In this document: positions 25,202-34,939 of the stretch, in pieces
How the letters are laid out: each line of letters begins with the position of its first letter
How positions within the stretch are numbered: position 1 is the first letter of the stretch
Assembly (NCBI GenBank): GCA_021848365.1
Contig: JAJZUS010000001.1
Location: 604,608-668,607, forward strand
Source: Actinomycetes bacterium
GTDB taxonomy: Bacteria; Actinomycetota; Acidimicrobiia; Acidimicrobiales; RAAP-2
Reading direction: 5' to 3'
DNA: 64,000 bases
The notes under the pieces: generated by a model
Databases searched by the model: none
What the model was told of the DNA's origin: nothing
The model's input: the letters and a program-made list of their open reading frames with translations, nothing else
Made by a program: the position numbers and the translations under genes

Positions 25202-26266
25202 ATGCCCCACACGAGCCGAACCTTTGCGGGACGTCCGTCCGCGAGCACCGACCCGTCTAGGTCGACGGGCTCGCGCCGACGCCGGGCGTTCGCCTGGCGC
25301 CGCCGCCTCATCACGCTGAGCCTGCCCGTCCTCGGCACCGTCCTCGCGAGTGGGGTCGCGGCGCCGGCGAGCGCGAGTCAGCCGCGCCCCGCGGACCCCG
25401 CCCCCTCCGCCCACCAGGGGGCGGGAGCACCCTCCTCCCTGCGCGTCACGCACCGCTCGACCTCGCACGCGTCGACGTCGTCGACGGGTCGGCCGAGTGC
25501 CGCCGCCCGGCGCGTGATGGCGCACCTCAACCCGGTGGCGAACATCGCGCCGGCGCCCAACTTCCTCGTGGCTGGCCCCTGCACCAACGCGAGCGGATCT
25601 TGGAGTTGCGCGAACCCGTGCCTCTCGACCTCGCTCACTTGGCCGTCCTTCACCGACGCACCGGCGTGCAACCAGTACGTCCTGCGCGCGATCGACCACG
25701 CCCGAGCTGTCGAGGGTCTCGCGCCCATGACGTTGCCGTCCACCTGGTACTCGCTCACGACGACCCAGCAGCTCTTCGTCGTGACGAACCTCGAGCGGGT
25801 GGCGCGGGGCCTGCGCCCCTATCGCGGGCTCAACGCCACGCTGTCGGCGGCCGCGCAGCGCGCCGCCGCCTCGCGGGCCGATCCCGCCCTCGCGCGCGGC
25901 TTCGCCGTCGCCACCACCCGGGGCGTCCCGGCCTGGGGGGGCGCCTGGAGCGGGGGCTTCTCGGTGCTCGCGGCCGACTACATGTGGATGTACGACGACG
26001 GCTGGGGCGGCTCGGTGGCGGCGACCTCCAACGTGGCCTGCACGACGTCGACGGCCCGCGGGTGCTGGGGTCACCGGGACGAGTTGCTCGGCTACGACCC
26101 GGGTTACAACCCCGGTGTGGGCCTCGACGCGACCAACGTCGTCGTGGGCGCCGGATTCGCCCGCGTGCGCTCGTCGAGCTCGTTCACGGTCCTCTTGGAG
26201 CGGCCGGCCGGTGCCCCGCCACCGATGACCTTCACGTGGGCGAAGGACGTCGCGCCGTACCTCTAG
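25202..26266 (+). CDS. Exported CAP/SCP-like domain protein
   Basis: About 354 residues. A basic N-terminus with RRRR leads into a signal segment ending PASAS near residue 60. The mature protein has a Cys pair region (CTNASGSWSCANPC) and then a domain with NLERVARGLRPY and GCWGHRDELLG, which match the CAP-family helix (NxxRxxxGL) and GHR motif. Role is unknown; CAP proteins are often secreted. ATG at 25202 has a GACACT box 6 nt upstream, so it is preferred; a GTG at 25175 in the same frame is the alternative. Confidence 0.55.
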   Translation: MPHTSRTFAGRPSASTDPSRSTGSRRRRAFAWRRRLITLSLPVLGTVLASGVAAPASASQPRPADPAPSAHQGAGAPSSLRVTHRSTSHASTSSTGRPSAAARRVMAHLNPVANIAPAPNFLVAGPCTNASGSWSCANPCLSTSLTWPSFTDAPACNQYVLRAIDHARAVEGLAPMTLPSTWYSLTTTQQLFVVTNLERVARGLRPYRGLNATLSAAAQRAAASRADPALARGFAVATTRGVPAWGGAWSGGFSVLAADYMWMYDDGWGGSVAATSNVACTTSTARGCWGHRDELLGYDPGYNPGVGLDATNVVVGAGFARVRSSSSFTVLLERPAGAPPPMTFTWAKDVAPYL

Positions 26267-26293
26267 GCCCGACGATCACCGGTTCCCGCCGTT

Positions 26294-27652
26294 CTAGAAA
26301 CTCCCGACGCCGTTCGGCGTGCCGACGCCGACCGGGCCGCTGTAGTAGTTGTCGCTCGAGCCGAGGTTGTATCCGGCGTTCGCGTTGCAGAGGTAGGAGC
26401 CGCACGAGGCCGTCTGTCCCGTGGTCACCGGGTTGAGGCCGCTCTCCGCGGCGCTGGAGTAGAGGGCTGCGGGGGTGAAGGCCGTGGCGTTCCCGGCGAG
26501 GGCCACGACGGAGGCGATGATCGGCGAGGCGACGCTAGTCCCGCCGAAGACCAGCCAGCCCGACTGCCCGTAGGTGTCGTAGACGGCGACGCCGGTCGCC
26601 GGGTCGGCGACCGCCGAGACGTCGGCGACGACCCGGTTGCTCGGACAGGCGGACGCCGCGTACTGCCAGCTCGGCTTCGGCTCGTAGGCCGAGCAGCCCG
26701 ACCCCGCACCCTCGCTCGAGCTGGTGCTCCAGACCGACTCCGTCCAGCCCCGCGAGTTGGTCGCGGGGCTGAGCGAGGTGCCGCCGACGGCGACCACGCC
26801 CGGGATGGCGGCCGGGTAGTCGACGCCGTAGCCCCCGTCACCGCTGCTCACCGTGACGACCACGCCCTTCGTGTTCGTGTAGTAGTGGTCGTAGGTCGTC
26901 TCGGTGGAGAACTCCGCCGAGCCGTAACTGTTGGAGACGACCGTCGCCCCGTTGTTGATCGCCCACTGGGCCGCGGTGGCGAGGTTCAGCATCGAGGCGG
27001 AACTCGCCTCCACCAGCATGATGTTGCAGTAGGGGCAGACGGCCGAGACCATGTCGAGGTCGAGGGAGATCTCCTGGGACCACGAGGAGTTGTTGCGCGG
27101 CAGGTTAGTCCCGCCCGACTGGTTCAACTGGAGGAAGCACGGCGTCGTGCTCGTGGCGAGGTTCGACGGCGAGCAGCCGGTCGCGAGCGACGGAACGGAC
27201 GTGCCGTAGAACTGGGAGCGATACGTCCGCACGTCGCTCAGAGCGTAGGGGTCGTTGTAGGCGTCGACGATGGCGACCGTGGGGCGCGCGGTCCCGGTGA
27301 ACGCGGAGCTCAGGGAGGGGAGGTTGTAGGCGCTCTGGAGGTCGGCGGGCTGGAAACCCGGGATGGCCGGGGCGGTCGTCGTCGTGGTCGGTGAGATCGT
27401 CGTCGTGGTGGAGGTCGTCGTGGTCGGTCCGTGGCCGTGCTTCGTCGGGCTCACGTGCTGGCCCCGCCAGTCCGAGGTATTGAGGAGTCGGATCGCGTTG
27501 CAGTGTGCGACCCCGGGTGCCTGGGAGGGGGAGCAGACGGCCGCCTCGGCGGGACTCGGTGCCGCGGCGGCGAGACCGACGGCCGTGAGTCCCCCACCGA
27601 CGGTGACGAGGGCGACGACGATGGTCGCGAGGCGTGCGCGGACAACTCCCAT
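26294..27652 (-). CDS. Secreted S53 family (sedolisin-like) serine peptidase
   Basis: A 452-residue exported peptidase. A signal peptide ends near AEAA (residue 38). A His/Thr-rich linker (about residues 70-95) precedes the catalytic domain. Catalytic Glu194 and Asp198 lie in SQEISLDLD, the oxyanion Asp region in SSGDGGYG, and Ser373 in GGTSVASP. The large N-terminal propeptide of classic sedolisins is missing; this is the short actinobacterial form. These enzymes often work at acidic pH. The ATG has a GGGAGG ribosome binding site 5 nt upstream. Confidence 0.88.
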   Translation of the reverse strand: MGVVRARLATIVVALVTVGGGLTAVGLAAAAPSPAEAAVCSPSQAPGVAHCNAIRLLNTSDWRGQHVSPTKHGHGPTTTTSTTTTISPTTTTTAPAIPGFQPADLQSAYNLPSLSSAFTGTARPTVAIVDAYNDPYALSDVRTYRSQFYGTSVPSLATGCSPSNLATSTTPCFLQLNQSGGTNLPRNNSSWSQEISLDLDMVSAVCPYCNIMLVEASSASMLNLATAAQWAINNGATVVSNSYGSAEFSTETTYDHYYTNTKGVVVTVSSGDGGYGVDYPAAIPGVVAVGGTSLSPATNSRGWTESVWSTSSSEGAGSGCSAYEPKPSWQYAASACPSNRVVADVSAVADPATGVAVYDTYGQSGWLVFGGTSVASPIIASVVALAGNATAFTPAALYSSAAESGLNPVTTGQTASCGSYLCNANAGYNLGSSDNYYSGPVGVGTPNGVGSF

Positions 27653-27709
27653 GGTGACCTCCCGTTCGCCCGGAGCCTAGTGACGGGCGTGGCGGGTGTC
27701 GAGGGTCGT

Positions 27710-28765
27710 CTAGCGGAAGTCGCTCATCAGGTCGTCGAGGACCGCCGAGCCCGGGCAGAGCTGGTCGACGGGGATCTTGGCGAGGGCGTGGGTCGGGGTG
27801 TGGTTCACCTCGTGCATGCTGGATCCCGACTCGTCGAGGTAGAGCAGACCCGTCACGACCTCGCCGTGGCGCTGGTGGTCACGGATGTAGGCCTCGACGG
27901 AGAGCCGGTTGGTCGGGTCGTAGCCCTCGGGGGTCGCCCGGAAGGTGAGGACGCTCCCGTCGTGCATCGTCACCGTGCGCGATCCGCGCCCGCCGACGGT
28001 GGCGGTGATCTCCTCGCGCACCGGGACGTAGTCGGTGACGACCTCCTTCACCTCGTGCTCGCGCACGAACCGGTAGCTCTTGGTCGACCCCTCGTGGTCG
28101 TTGAAGGTCACGCAGGGGCTGATCACGTCGATGAGCGCGAAGCCGTTGTGGGCGACGGCGGCCTTCAGGATCGGGACGAGCTGCTCCTTGTCGCCCGAGA
28201 AGGAGCGGGCGAGGAAGGTGGCCCCCATCGAGAGTCCCAGCATGATCGGGTCGATCGGGGCGATGACGTTGGCCTCGCCCTTCTTCGGACGGGTGCCGAT
28301 GTCGGCCGAGGCGGAGAGCTGGCCCTTCGTGAGGCCGTAGACGCCGTTGTTCTCGATGACGTAGACCATCTTCACGTTGCGCCGGATCGCGTGGGCCAGG
28401 TGGCCGATACCGATCGAGAGCGAGTCCCCGTCGCCCGAGACCCCGAGCAGGGTGAGCTCGCGGTTGGCCGCCGCCGCCCCGGTGGCGATCGCCGCCATGC
28501 GACCGTGGGCCGAGTTGAACCCGTGGGCGCCCCGGATGAAGTAGGTCGGCGTCTTCGAGGAGCACCCGATGCCCGACAACTTGGCGATATCGCGCGGGGG
28601 CATGGAGAGCTCCCAGAAGGCCTGGACGATCGCGGCGGTGATCGAGTCGTGTCCGCAGCCCGCGCAGAGGGTCGACATGGCGCCCTCGTAGTCGCGGATC
28701 GTGAGCCCCAGGTCGTTGGTCGGCAGGGGCGCCAGGGGGATGAGGGGCTTGGTGATCGAGGGCAT
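27710..28765 (-). CDS. korB: 2-oxoacid:ferredoxin oxidoreductase beta subunit
   Basis: A 351-residue thiamine-diphosphate subunit. CAGCGHD near residue 35, GIGCSSKTP and the TPP motif GDGDSLSIG followed by ENNGVYGLTKGQ are visible. Together with KorA it converts a 2-oxoacid (2-oxoglutarate or pyruvate) and CoA to an acyl-CoA, CO2 and reduced ferredoxin, or the reverse. It overlaps korA by one base (TGATG). The exact 2-oxoacid is not decided by the motifs I can see. Confidence 0.92.
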   Translation of the reverse strand: MPSITKPLIPLAPLPTNDLGLTIRDYEGAMSTLCAGCGHDSITAAIVQAFWELSMPPRDIAKLSGIGCSSKTPTYFIRGAHGFNSAHGRMAAIATGAAAANRELTLLGVSGDGDSLSIGIGHLAHAIRRNVKMVYVIENNGVYGLTKGQLSASADIGTRPKKGEANVIAPIDPIMLGLSMGATFLARSFSGDKEQLVPILKAAVAHNGFALIDVISPCVTFNDHEGSTKSYRFVREHEVKEVVTDYVPVREEITATVGGRGSRTVTMHDGSVLTFRATPEGYDPTNRLSVEAYIRDHQRHGEVVTGLLYLDESGSSMHEVNHTPTHALAKIPVDQLCPGSAVLDDLMSDFR

Positions 28766-30597
28766 CAGGCCTCCAGGTTCTCGAGGACGGCGTCCACGAC
28801 CTGGCCCGCCGACAGCGGGAAGCCGCCGTAGAAGAGGGCCGAGGTCATCGACGTGAGGGGCACGCCCGCCTCCAGGGCGAGCAGGGAGCGGAGTTGGCCG
28901 TCGCGGTTCTGCTCGATGACGAAGCAGTGGTCGTGGCTCTCGATGAACTCGCGGATCTCCGGGGCGAAGGGGAAGCCCCGCACGCGGAGGTAGTCGGCGG
29001 CGACGCCCCGCTCGGCGAGCAGGTCGGTCGCCTCGCGCACGGCGAGGTCGCAGCTGCCGAGGGTGACGAGACCGACGCGGGCGCCGTCACGGCGCTGGAT
29101 CACCGGGGCCGGCACGTAGGCCGCCGCTGCGGCGTGCTTCGCCTTCAGGCGGTCGACGACCTCCTGGTACTCGTCGGGCCGCTCGGTGTAGCGCCCGAAG
29201 GCGTCGTGGCCCGAGCCGCGGATGAAGTAGGCGCCCTTCGAGTCCGACCCCGGCAGGGTGCGGGCCGCGACGTGGTCGGCGTTGGCGTTGGCGTAGCGGA
29301 AGAACTCCTTCATGCCCGCGAGGTCCTCGTCGGTGAGGACGGGCCCGCGGTCGAAGGTGCGCGTGTCGTCCCAGCGCAGCCGTGGCACGACCCAGTCGTT
29401 CATGCCGATGTCGAGGTCCATGAGCATGAAGACCGGGGTCTGGAAGTGCTCGGCGAGGTCGAAGCTCTCGACCGCGAACTCGAAGGTCTCCTTCGGGTCC
29501 GCGGGGAAGAGCAGGATGTGCTTGGTGTCGCCGTGACTCGCGTAGGCGCAGAGCAGGATGTCGGCCTGCTGGGTCCGCGTGGGCATGCCCGTCGAGGGAC
29601 CGGTCCGCTGGACGTTGAAGAGGACGACGGGGATCTCGGTGTAGTACGCGAGCCCGAGGAGCTCGTTCATGAGCGAGACGCCCGGGCCCGAGGTCGAGGT
29701 GAAGCTGCGCGCCCCGGCCCACCCGCCGCCGAGCACGATGCCGATGGCGGCGATCTCGTCCTCGGCCTGGATGATGCAGTAGTCGTTCTCGACCGAGATC
29801 GAGCCGTCCTCGCCCTCGACGGTGCGGCGCCGGTAGGTGGCGCAGAGCTTGGTGAAGTTGTCCATCACGGCGGTGGCGGGGGTGATCGGGTACCAGCCCG
29901 CCACGGTCGCCCCGGCGTAGAGGGCGCCGAGCGCCGCGGCGGTGTTGCCGTCGATGAGGATGTGGTCGCTCGTCTTGTCCATCGGCGCCACGCGGAACGG
30001 CAGCGGGCAGTCGAAGTGCTCGACGGCGTAGTCGTAGCCGAGGCGCAGGGCCTTCTGGTTCGACTCGCGCAGGGCCTCGTTGCGCGCGAAGGTCTCGGCG
30101 AGCAGCCCGGCCACCAGGTCGGCGTCGATGCCGAGCAGCGCGACGATCGTGCCCGCGTAGGCGATGTTCTTCATCAGGATGCGCTCGCGGGGCTTCGCGA
30201 AGTTCTCTAGGCACATCTTGGCGAAGGGGACGCCGAGCAGGGTGACGTCGGGCCGCAGCAGGGCGGCGTCGAGGGGCCACGAGTCGTCGTAGAGGACGTA
30301 GCCGCCGCTGCGGACCGAGCCGATGTCCTCGCCGTAGGTCTGGGCGTTCATGGCGACCATGAGGTCGTACTCCAACGACCGGGCGGTGTGGCCGTCGCCG
30401 TTGACCCGGATCTCGTACCACGTGGGCAGGCCCTGGATGTTGGAGGGGAAGAGGTTCTTGCCCGAGACCGGGATCCCCATGCGGAAGATCGCCTGCATGA
30501 GGAGGCCGTTGGCGCTGGCGGAGCCCGTGCCGTTGACGTTCGCGAGCTTGATCGCGAAGTCGTTCACGCGGACCTCGCGGGCGGCGTCGATCGTCAT
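28765..30597 (-). CDS. korA: 2-oxoacid:ferredoxin oxidoreductase alpha subunit (gamma-alpha fusion)
   Basis: A 610-residue subunit in which the gamma domain (residues 1-190: ANVNGTGSASANGLLMQAI, SGGYVLYDD) is fused ahead of the alpha domain (GNTAAALGALYAGATVAGWY, with YPITPAT). It pairs with KorB. ATG at 30597 is used: it overlaps the stop of the upstream flavoprotein gene as TGATG. The three genes form one operon. Confidence 0.92.
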   Translation of the reverse strand: MTIDAAREVRVNDFAIKLANVNGTGSASANGLLMQAIFRMGIPVSGKNLFPSNIQGLPTWYEIRVNGDGHTARSLEYDLMVAMNAQTYGEDIGSVRSGGYVLYDDSWPLDAALLRPDVTLLGVPFAKMCLENFAKPRERILMKNIAYAGTIVALLGIDADLVAGLLAETFARNEALRESNQKALRLGYDYAVEHFDCPLPFRVAPMDKTSDHILIDGNTAAALGALYAGATVAGWYPITPATAVMDNFTKLCATYRRRTVEGEDGSISVENDYCIIQAEDEIAAIGIVLGGGWAGARSFTSTSGPGVSLMNELLGLAYYTEIPVVLFNVQRTGPSTGMPTRTQQADILLCAYASHGDTKHILLFPADPKETFEFAVESFDLAEHFQTPVFMLMDLDIGMNDWVVPRLRWDDTRTFDRGPVLTDEDLAGMKEFFRYANANADHVAARTLPGSDSKGAYFIRGSGHDAFGRYTERPDEYQEVVDRLKAKHAAAAAYVPAPVIQRRDGARVGLVTLGSCDLAVREATDLLAERGVAADYLRVRGFPFAPEIREFIESHDHCFVIEQNRDGQLRSLLALEAGVPLTSMTSALFYGGFPLSAGQVVDAVLENLEA

Positions 30598-32417
30598 CAG
30601 TGGCCTCCTTCGCTCGCGCTCGCGGCGCGCACCGGGATGTGGGTCACGCCGGGCTTGCCGGCGTACGACGTGAGCAGCGTGAACTCCTGCATGTCCCACG
30701 CCGCGGTGGGGCACCGCTCCGCGCAGAGCCCGCAGTGGACGCAGACGTTCTCGTCCTTCACCATGACCCGGCCCGTCTGGGGCAGGGGAGCGGAGACGTA
30801 GAGGGACTGGCCGGGGTTGGCTCGCGGGGTGTTGAGCCGACCCGAGAGCTCGGCCTCGTCGCCGTTCTCCGTGATCGTGAGGCAGCGCACGGGGCAGATG
30901 TCGACGCAGGCGTCGCACTCGATGCACAGCGTGGGCGAGAAGACGGTCTCCACGTCACAGTTGAGGCAGCGCTGGGCCTCGCGCGCGTACTGCTCGGCGC
31001 TGAAGCCGAGCTCGACTTCGAGGTTGAGCGACTCGAAGCGCCGGGTGAGGTCGATGTGGGCCATCTCCTGGCGCGGCGACGGGTTGTAGTCGTTCGAGTA
31101 ACTCCACTCGTTCATGCCCATCTTCAGGCTGATGAGGTTCTGCCCGGCCGGCGGCCGGTCGGCCACGTCGAGGCCCTGGCAGTACTGGTCGATGGAGATC
31201 GCCGCCTCGTGGCCGTGCGCGACGGCCCAGATGATGTTCTTCGGGCCCCACGCGGCGTCGCCGCCGAAGAAGACGCCCGGTCGGGTGCTCATCATCGTCG
31301 TCTCGTCGACGACGGGCAGGTCCCACTCGCCGAACTCGATGCCGAGGTCCCTCTCGATCCAGGGGAAGGCGTTCTCCTGGCCGATCGCGAGGATGACGTC
31401 GTCGCAGGGCACGGTGATCGTCTCGACCACGCTCGAGTGGCGCGCGCCCTCGTCCCAGGTGACCACGTCGAACTCCATGCCGGTCAGCCGGCCGTCCTCG
31501 ATGACGAAGCGCTGGGGCGCGTGGTTGACGACGATCTGGACGCCTTCTTCCTCGGCGTCCTCGAGCTCCCAGGGCGAGGCCTTGAAGTACTCGCGGGGGC
31601 GGCGCGCCATGACGCGGATGTCCTGGCCGCCGACGCGCCGCGCCGTACGGCAGCAGTCCATGGCGGTGTTGCCGACGCCGATGATGAGCACGCGCTCGCC
31701 GATCGAGTCGATGTGTCCGAAGGCGACCGACTCGAGCCAGTCGATGCCGATGTGGATGTGACTCTCCGCCTCGTCGTGGCGTCCGGGGAGGTCCAGCTCC
31801 TTGCCGCGCGGGGCACCGCTGCCCACGTAGACGGCGTCGTAGCCCCGACCGAGCAGGTCGCCGAGGCTGGCGACGGGGGAGTTGTAGTGGACGGTGACCC
31901 CGCCCCGGTCGATGATGTTCGACGTCTCCTCGTCGAGGACCTCCGCCGGGAGGCGGAAGCTCGGGATGTTCCAGCGCATCAGGCCGCCGGGCTGATCGTT
32001 CTTCTCGAAGATGTCGATCTCGTAGCCGAGTGGCGCGAGGTCGTTCGCCACCGTCAGCGACGACGGCCCCGCCCCGATGATCGCCACGCGCTTGCCGTTC
32101 TTCTGCTCGGGGATCGGCGCGAGGCGGTCGGCGATCTCGCCCTTCAGGTCGGAGGTGACGCGCTTCAGGCGGCAGATGGCCACCGGGTCGCCGTCGACGC
32201 GCCCGCGACGACAGGCCGGCTCGCACGGCCGGTCGCAGGTCCGTCCGAGGATTCCGGGGAAGACGTTCGACTGTCGATTGAGGAGGTAGGCCTCGTCGAA
32301 GCGTCCCTGGGCGATCAGGCGGATGTAGCCGGGGACGTCGGTGTGCGCCGGACAGGCGTACTGGCAGTCGACGACGCGGTGGTAGTAGGCGGGGTCTCGG
32401 ACATCGGTGGGTTCCAC
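30597..32417 (-). CDS. GltD-like FAD oxidoreductase with 4Fe-4S ferredoxin domain
   Basis: A 606-residue iron-sulfur flavoprotein. The N-terminal Fe-S domain of the glutamate synthase small subunit has cysteines in CQYACP and CDRPCEPACRRG. FAD and NAD(P) Rossmann motifs follow (VAIIGAGPSSLTVA; VLIIGVGNTAMDCC). The C-terminus is a two-cluster ferredoxin with CIECDACVDICPVRC and CVHCGLCAERCP. It heads the korAB operon and could move electrons between ferredoxin and NAD(P)H. GTG at 32417 is chosen for its AAGGAGG ribosome binding site 4 nt away. Confidence 0.85.
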   Translation of the reverse strand: MEPTDVRDPAYYHRVVDCQYACPAHTDVPGYIRLIAQGRFDEAYLLNRQSNVFPGILGRTCDRPCEPACRRGRVDGDPVAICRLKRVTSDLKGEIADRLAPIPEQKNGKRVAIIGAGPSSLTVANDLAPLGYEIDIFEKNDQPGGLMRWNIPSFRLPAEVLDEETSNIIDRGGVTVHYNSPVASLGDLLGRGYDAVYVGSGAPRGKELDLPGRHDEAESHIHIGIDWLESVAFGHIDSIGERVLIIGVGNTAMDCCRTARRVGGQDIRVMARRPREYFKASPWELEDAEEEGVQIVVNHAPQRFVIEDGRLTGMEFDVVTWDEGARHSSVVETITVPCDDVILAIGQENAFPWIERDLGIEFGEWDLPVVDETTMMSTRPGVFFGGDAAWGPKNIIWAVAHGHEAAISIDQYCQGLDVADRPPAGQNLISLKMGMNEWSYSNDYNPSPRQEMAHIDLTRRFESLNLEVELGFSAEQYAREAQRCLNCDVETVFSPTLCIECDACVDICPVRCLTITENGDEAELSGRLNTPRANPGQSLYVSAPLPQTGRVMVKDENVCVHCGLCAERCPTAAWDMQEFTLLTSYAGKPGVTHIPVRAASASEGGH

Positions 32418-32630
32418 GGTCCTCCTTCGTGCTGCTCGAGACGAACGAGCGGCTCGAAACAGGCGACGCAACTGTCCAACTAGGCCGTAGCGTACTGCGA
32501 CCATCCCCATCGTTCTCGACGCCGCCGAGGCCCGACGACGCCCTCGTAGGGCACTAAGTCACCTCACTCGAGCCGACGGGAGACGCGGTGGGCATCCCGT
32601 AGAATCGTCGAAAGAGTTGAAGGGAAGTTC
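32418..32630. promoter_or_regulatory. Divergent promoter region of kor operon and pyruvate kinase
   Basis: 213 bp between divergent genes. A TAGAAT -10 box for pyruvate kinase lies at 32600-32605, about 25 nt before its GTG, with a GAAGGGAA ribosome binding site between. The minus-strand promoter was not located surely. Shared regulation is possible because both transcripts start here. Confidence 0.45.
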
Positions 32631-34049
32631 GTGCGTCGCACCCGAATCGTTGCCACCCTGGGTCCGGCGTCGGACTCCGATCAGGTCATCACCGACCTCA
32701 TAGCGGCGGGCGTCGACGTCTTTCGCCTCTCCTTCGCCCACGGTGACATCGAGTCGGGGATCGCCCGACTGCGTCGGGTGCGCGCCCTGGCGCCCGACCT
32801 CGCGATCATGGTTGACATCCCCGGGCCGAAGATTCGCGCCGGCTCCTTCGGCACGGCGCCGGTGCTCCTGGAGACCGGCACCTCGGTCGAGATGGTCGAG
32901 GGCTTCGGGGAGAGCTCGACCTCGGAGCGCATCGTCGTCGAGCGCGACGACGTCCTGCACCTCCTGCACACCGGCGACCACGTCCACATCGGTGACGGTG
33001 GCGTCTCACTCGAGATCACGCGCACCGGCGCGGCGACCCGTGCCGTGGTCGCGGCCGGGGGGTCGGTGATGGGCAAGCCGGGACTGTCGCTGCCCTCGTC
33101 GATCATGAACGACCGCCTGCCGACGGCGGAGGACCGGGCCCGACTCGAGGCCCTGAGGGACGAGTCCTTCGAGATCCTCGCCGTCTCCTTCGTGCGCTCG
33201 GCCTTCGACATCGTCTCCACCCGGACCGTCCTCGCCCGCGAGGACGTCATGGTGATGGCGAAGATCGAGACGGCGGAGGGCGTCCAGAACCTGGACGAGA
33301 TCATCGCCGTCGCCGACTCGATCATGGTCGCGCGCGGCGACCTCGGGGTGCGCCTGCCCATCGAGGAGGTCCCGCACCTGCAGAAGGACATCGTGCGCCA
33401 CGGCATCCGCTACGCCCGCCCGGTCGTGGTGGCGACCCAGATGCTCGAGTCGATGACCCACGCCCAGGTCCCCACCCGCGCCGAGGTCACCGACGTCGCG
33501 AACGCGGTCCTCGACGGGGCGAGCGCCGTCATGCTGTCCGCCGAGACGGCGATCGGCGACGACCCGGTGACGACGGTGCTCACGATGGACCGCATCGTGC
33601 GGCGGGCCGAGGCCTCCTTCGACTATCCGAAGTGGGGCGGCGGACTCGGCGTCCAGCAGATCGTCGGCGTCGGCACCCAGGCCACGCGGATCACCGGGGC
33701 CATCACCGGGGCGGCCTGGCGCGCGGCGATGGAGGAGCACGCCGTGGCGATCGTCGCCTGCACCCGGTCGGGCATGACGGCGCGCGCGATCTCGCGCTTT
33801 CGCCCGCCGATGCCCATCGTGGCGATCACCCCGAGCGAGGCCACGGCGCGTCAGCTGCACGTCTCCTGGGGCGTCCAGGAGACCTACCTGTCGCCGGCCA
33901 CCGACATCGACGAGCTCTGCGACTTCGCGGTGGCCCAGATGAAGATCTCGGGGACGGCGAAGCCGGGCGACGCCGTCGTGGTGATGGCGGGGTCGGCCTC
34001 GGGCGGGGCCCAGATCACCGACACCGTTCGGATGATCGTCGTCAGCTAG
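32631..34049 (+). CDS. pyk: Pyruvate kinase
   Basis: A 472-residue glycolytic enzyme converting phosphoenolpyruvate and ADP to pyruvate and ATP. RRTRIVATLGPAS at the N-terminus, the metal/phosphate region MAKIET, ARGDLGVRLP, and VVVATQMLESM are all present, with a normal C-terminal regulatory domain. The B domain is in place (residues about 70-165). It overlaps the 3' end of the convergent methyltransferase gene by 4 bp. Divergent transcription from KorAB places pyruvate formation and 2-oxoacid use side by side. Confidence 0.94.
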   Translation: MRRTRIVATLGPASDSDQVITDLIAAGVDVFRLSFAHGDIESGIARLRRVRALAPDLAIMVDIPGPKIRAGSFGTAPVLLETGTSVEMVEGFGESSTSERIVVERDDVLHLLHTGDHVHIGDGGVSLEITRTGAATRAVVAAGGSVMGKPGLSLPSSIMNDRLPTAEDRARLEALRDESFEILAVSFVRSAFDIVSTRTVLAREDVMVMAKIETAEGVQNLDEIIAVADSIMVARGDLGVRLPIEEVPHLQKDIVRHGIRYARPVVVATQMLESMTHAQVPTRAEVTDVANAVLDGASAVMLSAETAIGDDPVTTVLTMDRIVRRAEASFDYPKWGGGLGVQQIVGVGTQATRITGAITGAAWRAAMEEHAVAIVACTRSGMTARAISRFRPPMPIVAITPSEATARQLHVSWGVQETYLSPATDIDELCDFAVAQMKISGTAKPGDAVVVMAGSASGGAQITDTVRMIVVS

Positions 34050-34834
34050 ACCCGTACCGCGCTCAGTCGCAGCGTCTCGTAGCTCAGTTCGAAGGACCCC
34101 CCGAGCCGGTCGATGGCCGCCCCGACACGCGCGAGCAGCTCGGCGCGCAGCTCGTCGGGCAGGAGGGCGTGATCACTGTGAGTGCGTAGGAGCTCGATCC
34201 ACTCGTCCCGGGAGTAGGGCTGGCGCCAGGCGTAGGCGTCGAGGGTCGGCTCGAGGAACTGGTCACAGGCGGCGATCCCCTGTCGCTCGGTCTCGTAGCG
34301 GAAGGCCCCCAGTGCGTCGCGCCCGACCGAGGCGCCGTGGATGACCGAGGACTGGTGCACGCTCGGGGCGAGCTCGTCGTAGACGGGGTCGAGCAGTTCG
34401 GCGAGGTCGCCGGGCATCGTCCCCACATTCCAGAAGCACTGCAGCGACCCACCGGGTTCGAGGACGGCGGCGGCCTTCTCGGGCCCGACGAAGGGATCGA
34501 CCCAGTGCCAGGCCTGGGCCGCGGTGACGCGCTCGAAGAGGCGCCCGCGGGGCTCCCACGCCTCGAAGGTCGCGACCTCGACCTCGGTGCCGCGGGTGCG
34601 GGCGACCTCGGCCATCCGCTCGTCGGCCTCCACCCCGAGGACGACGGCGCCACTCTCCGCGAAGAGTCGCGCCGCGATCCCGGTGCCGCAGCCGACGTCG
34701 AGGAGGCGTCGACCCGCGGGGCGGGGACCGAGGACGTCGGCGACCAGGGAGGCGGGGTAGCTCGGTCGGGCCCGGTCGTAGCGCTCGGCCTGGGAGCCGA
34801 ACGACTCGGCGCGGTGTCGATCCTCGTGGAGCAT
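34046..34834 (-). CDS. Class I SAM-dependent methyltransferase
   Basis: A 262-residue methyltransferase of the UbiE/trans-aconitate type. AESFGSQAERYDRARPSYP at the N-terminus, motif I LLDVGCGTGIAA and a following VLGVEADERM acidic residue are visible. Substrate unknown. No operon partner: pyruvate kinase converges on one side and the acetyltransferase diverges on the other. Confidence 0.78.
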   Translation of the reverse strand: MLHEDRHRAESFGSQAERYDRARPSYPASLVADVLGPRPAGRRLLDVGCGTGIAARLFAESGAVVLGVEADERMAEVARTRGTEVEVATFEAWEPRGRLFERVTAAQAWHWVDPFVGPEKAAAVLEPGGSLQCFWNVGTMPGDLAELLDPVYDELAPSVHQSSVIHGASVGRDALGAFRYETERQGIAACDQFLEPTLDAYAWRQPYSRDEWIELLRTHSDHALLPDELRAELLARVGAAIDRLGGSFELSYETLRLSAVRV

Positions 34835-34939
34835 GGCTCAGTCTGTCACGGTCGACCCGCTGGACTGGTCGCGACCATCCCGCCGGATCGTCTCGCGGAC
34901 TCGTCGTCGCCATCGCGCGCCCGCGGACAGTATTGACGC

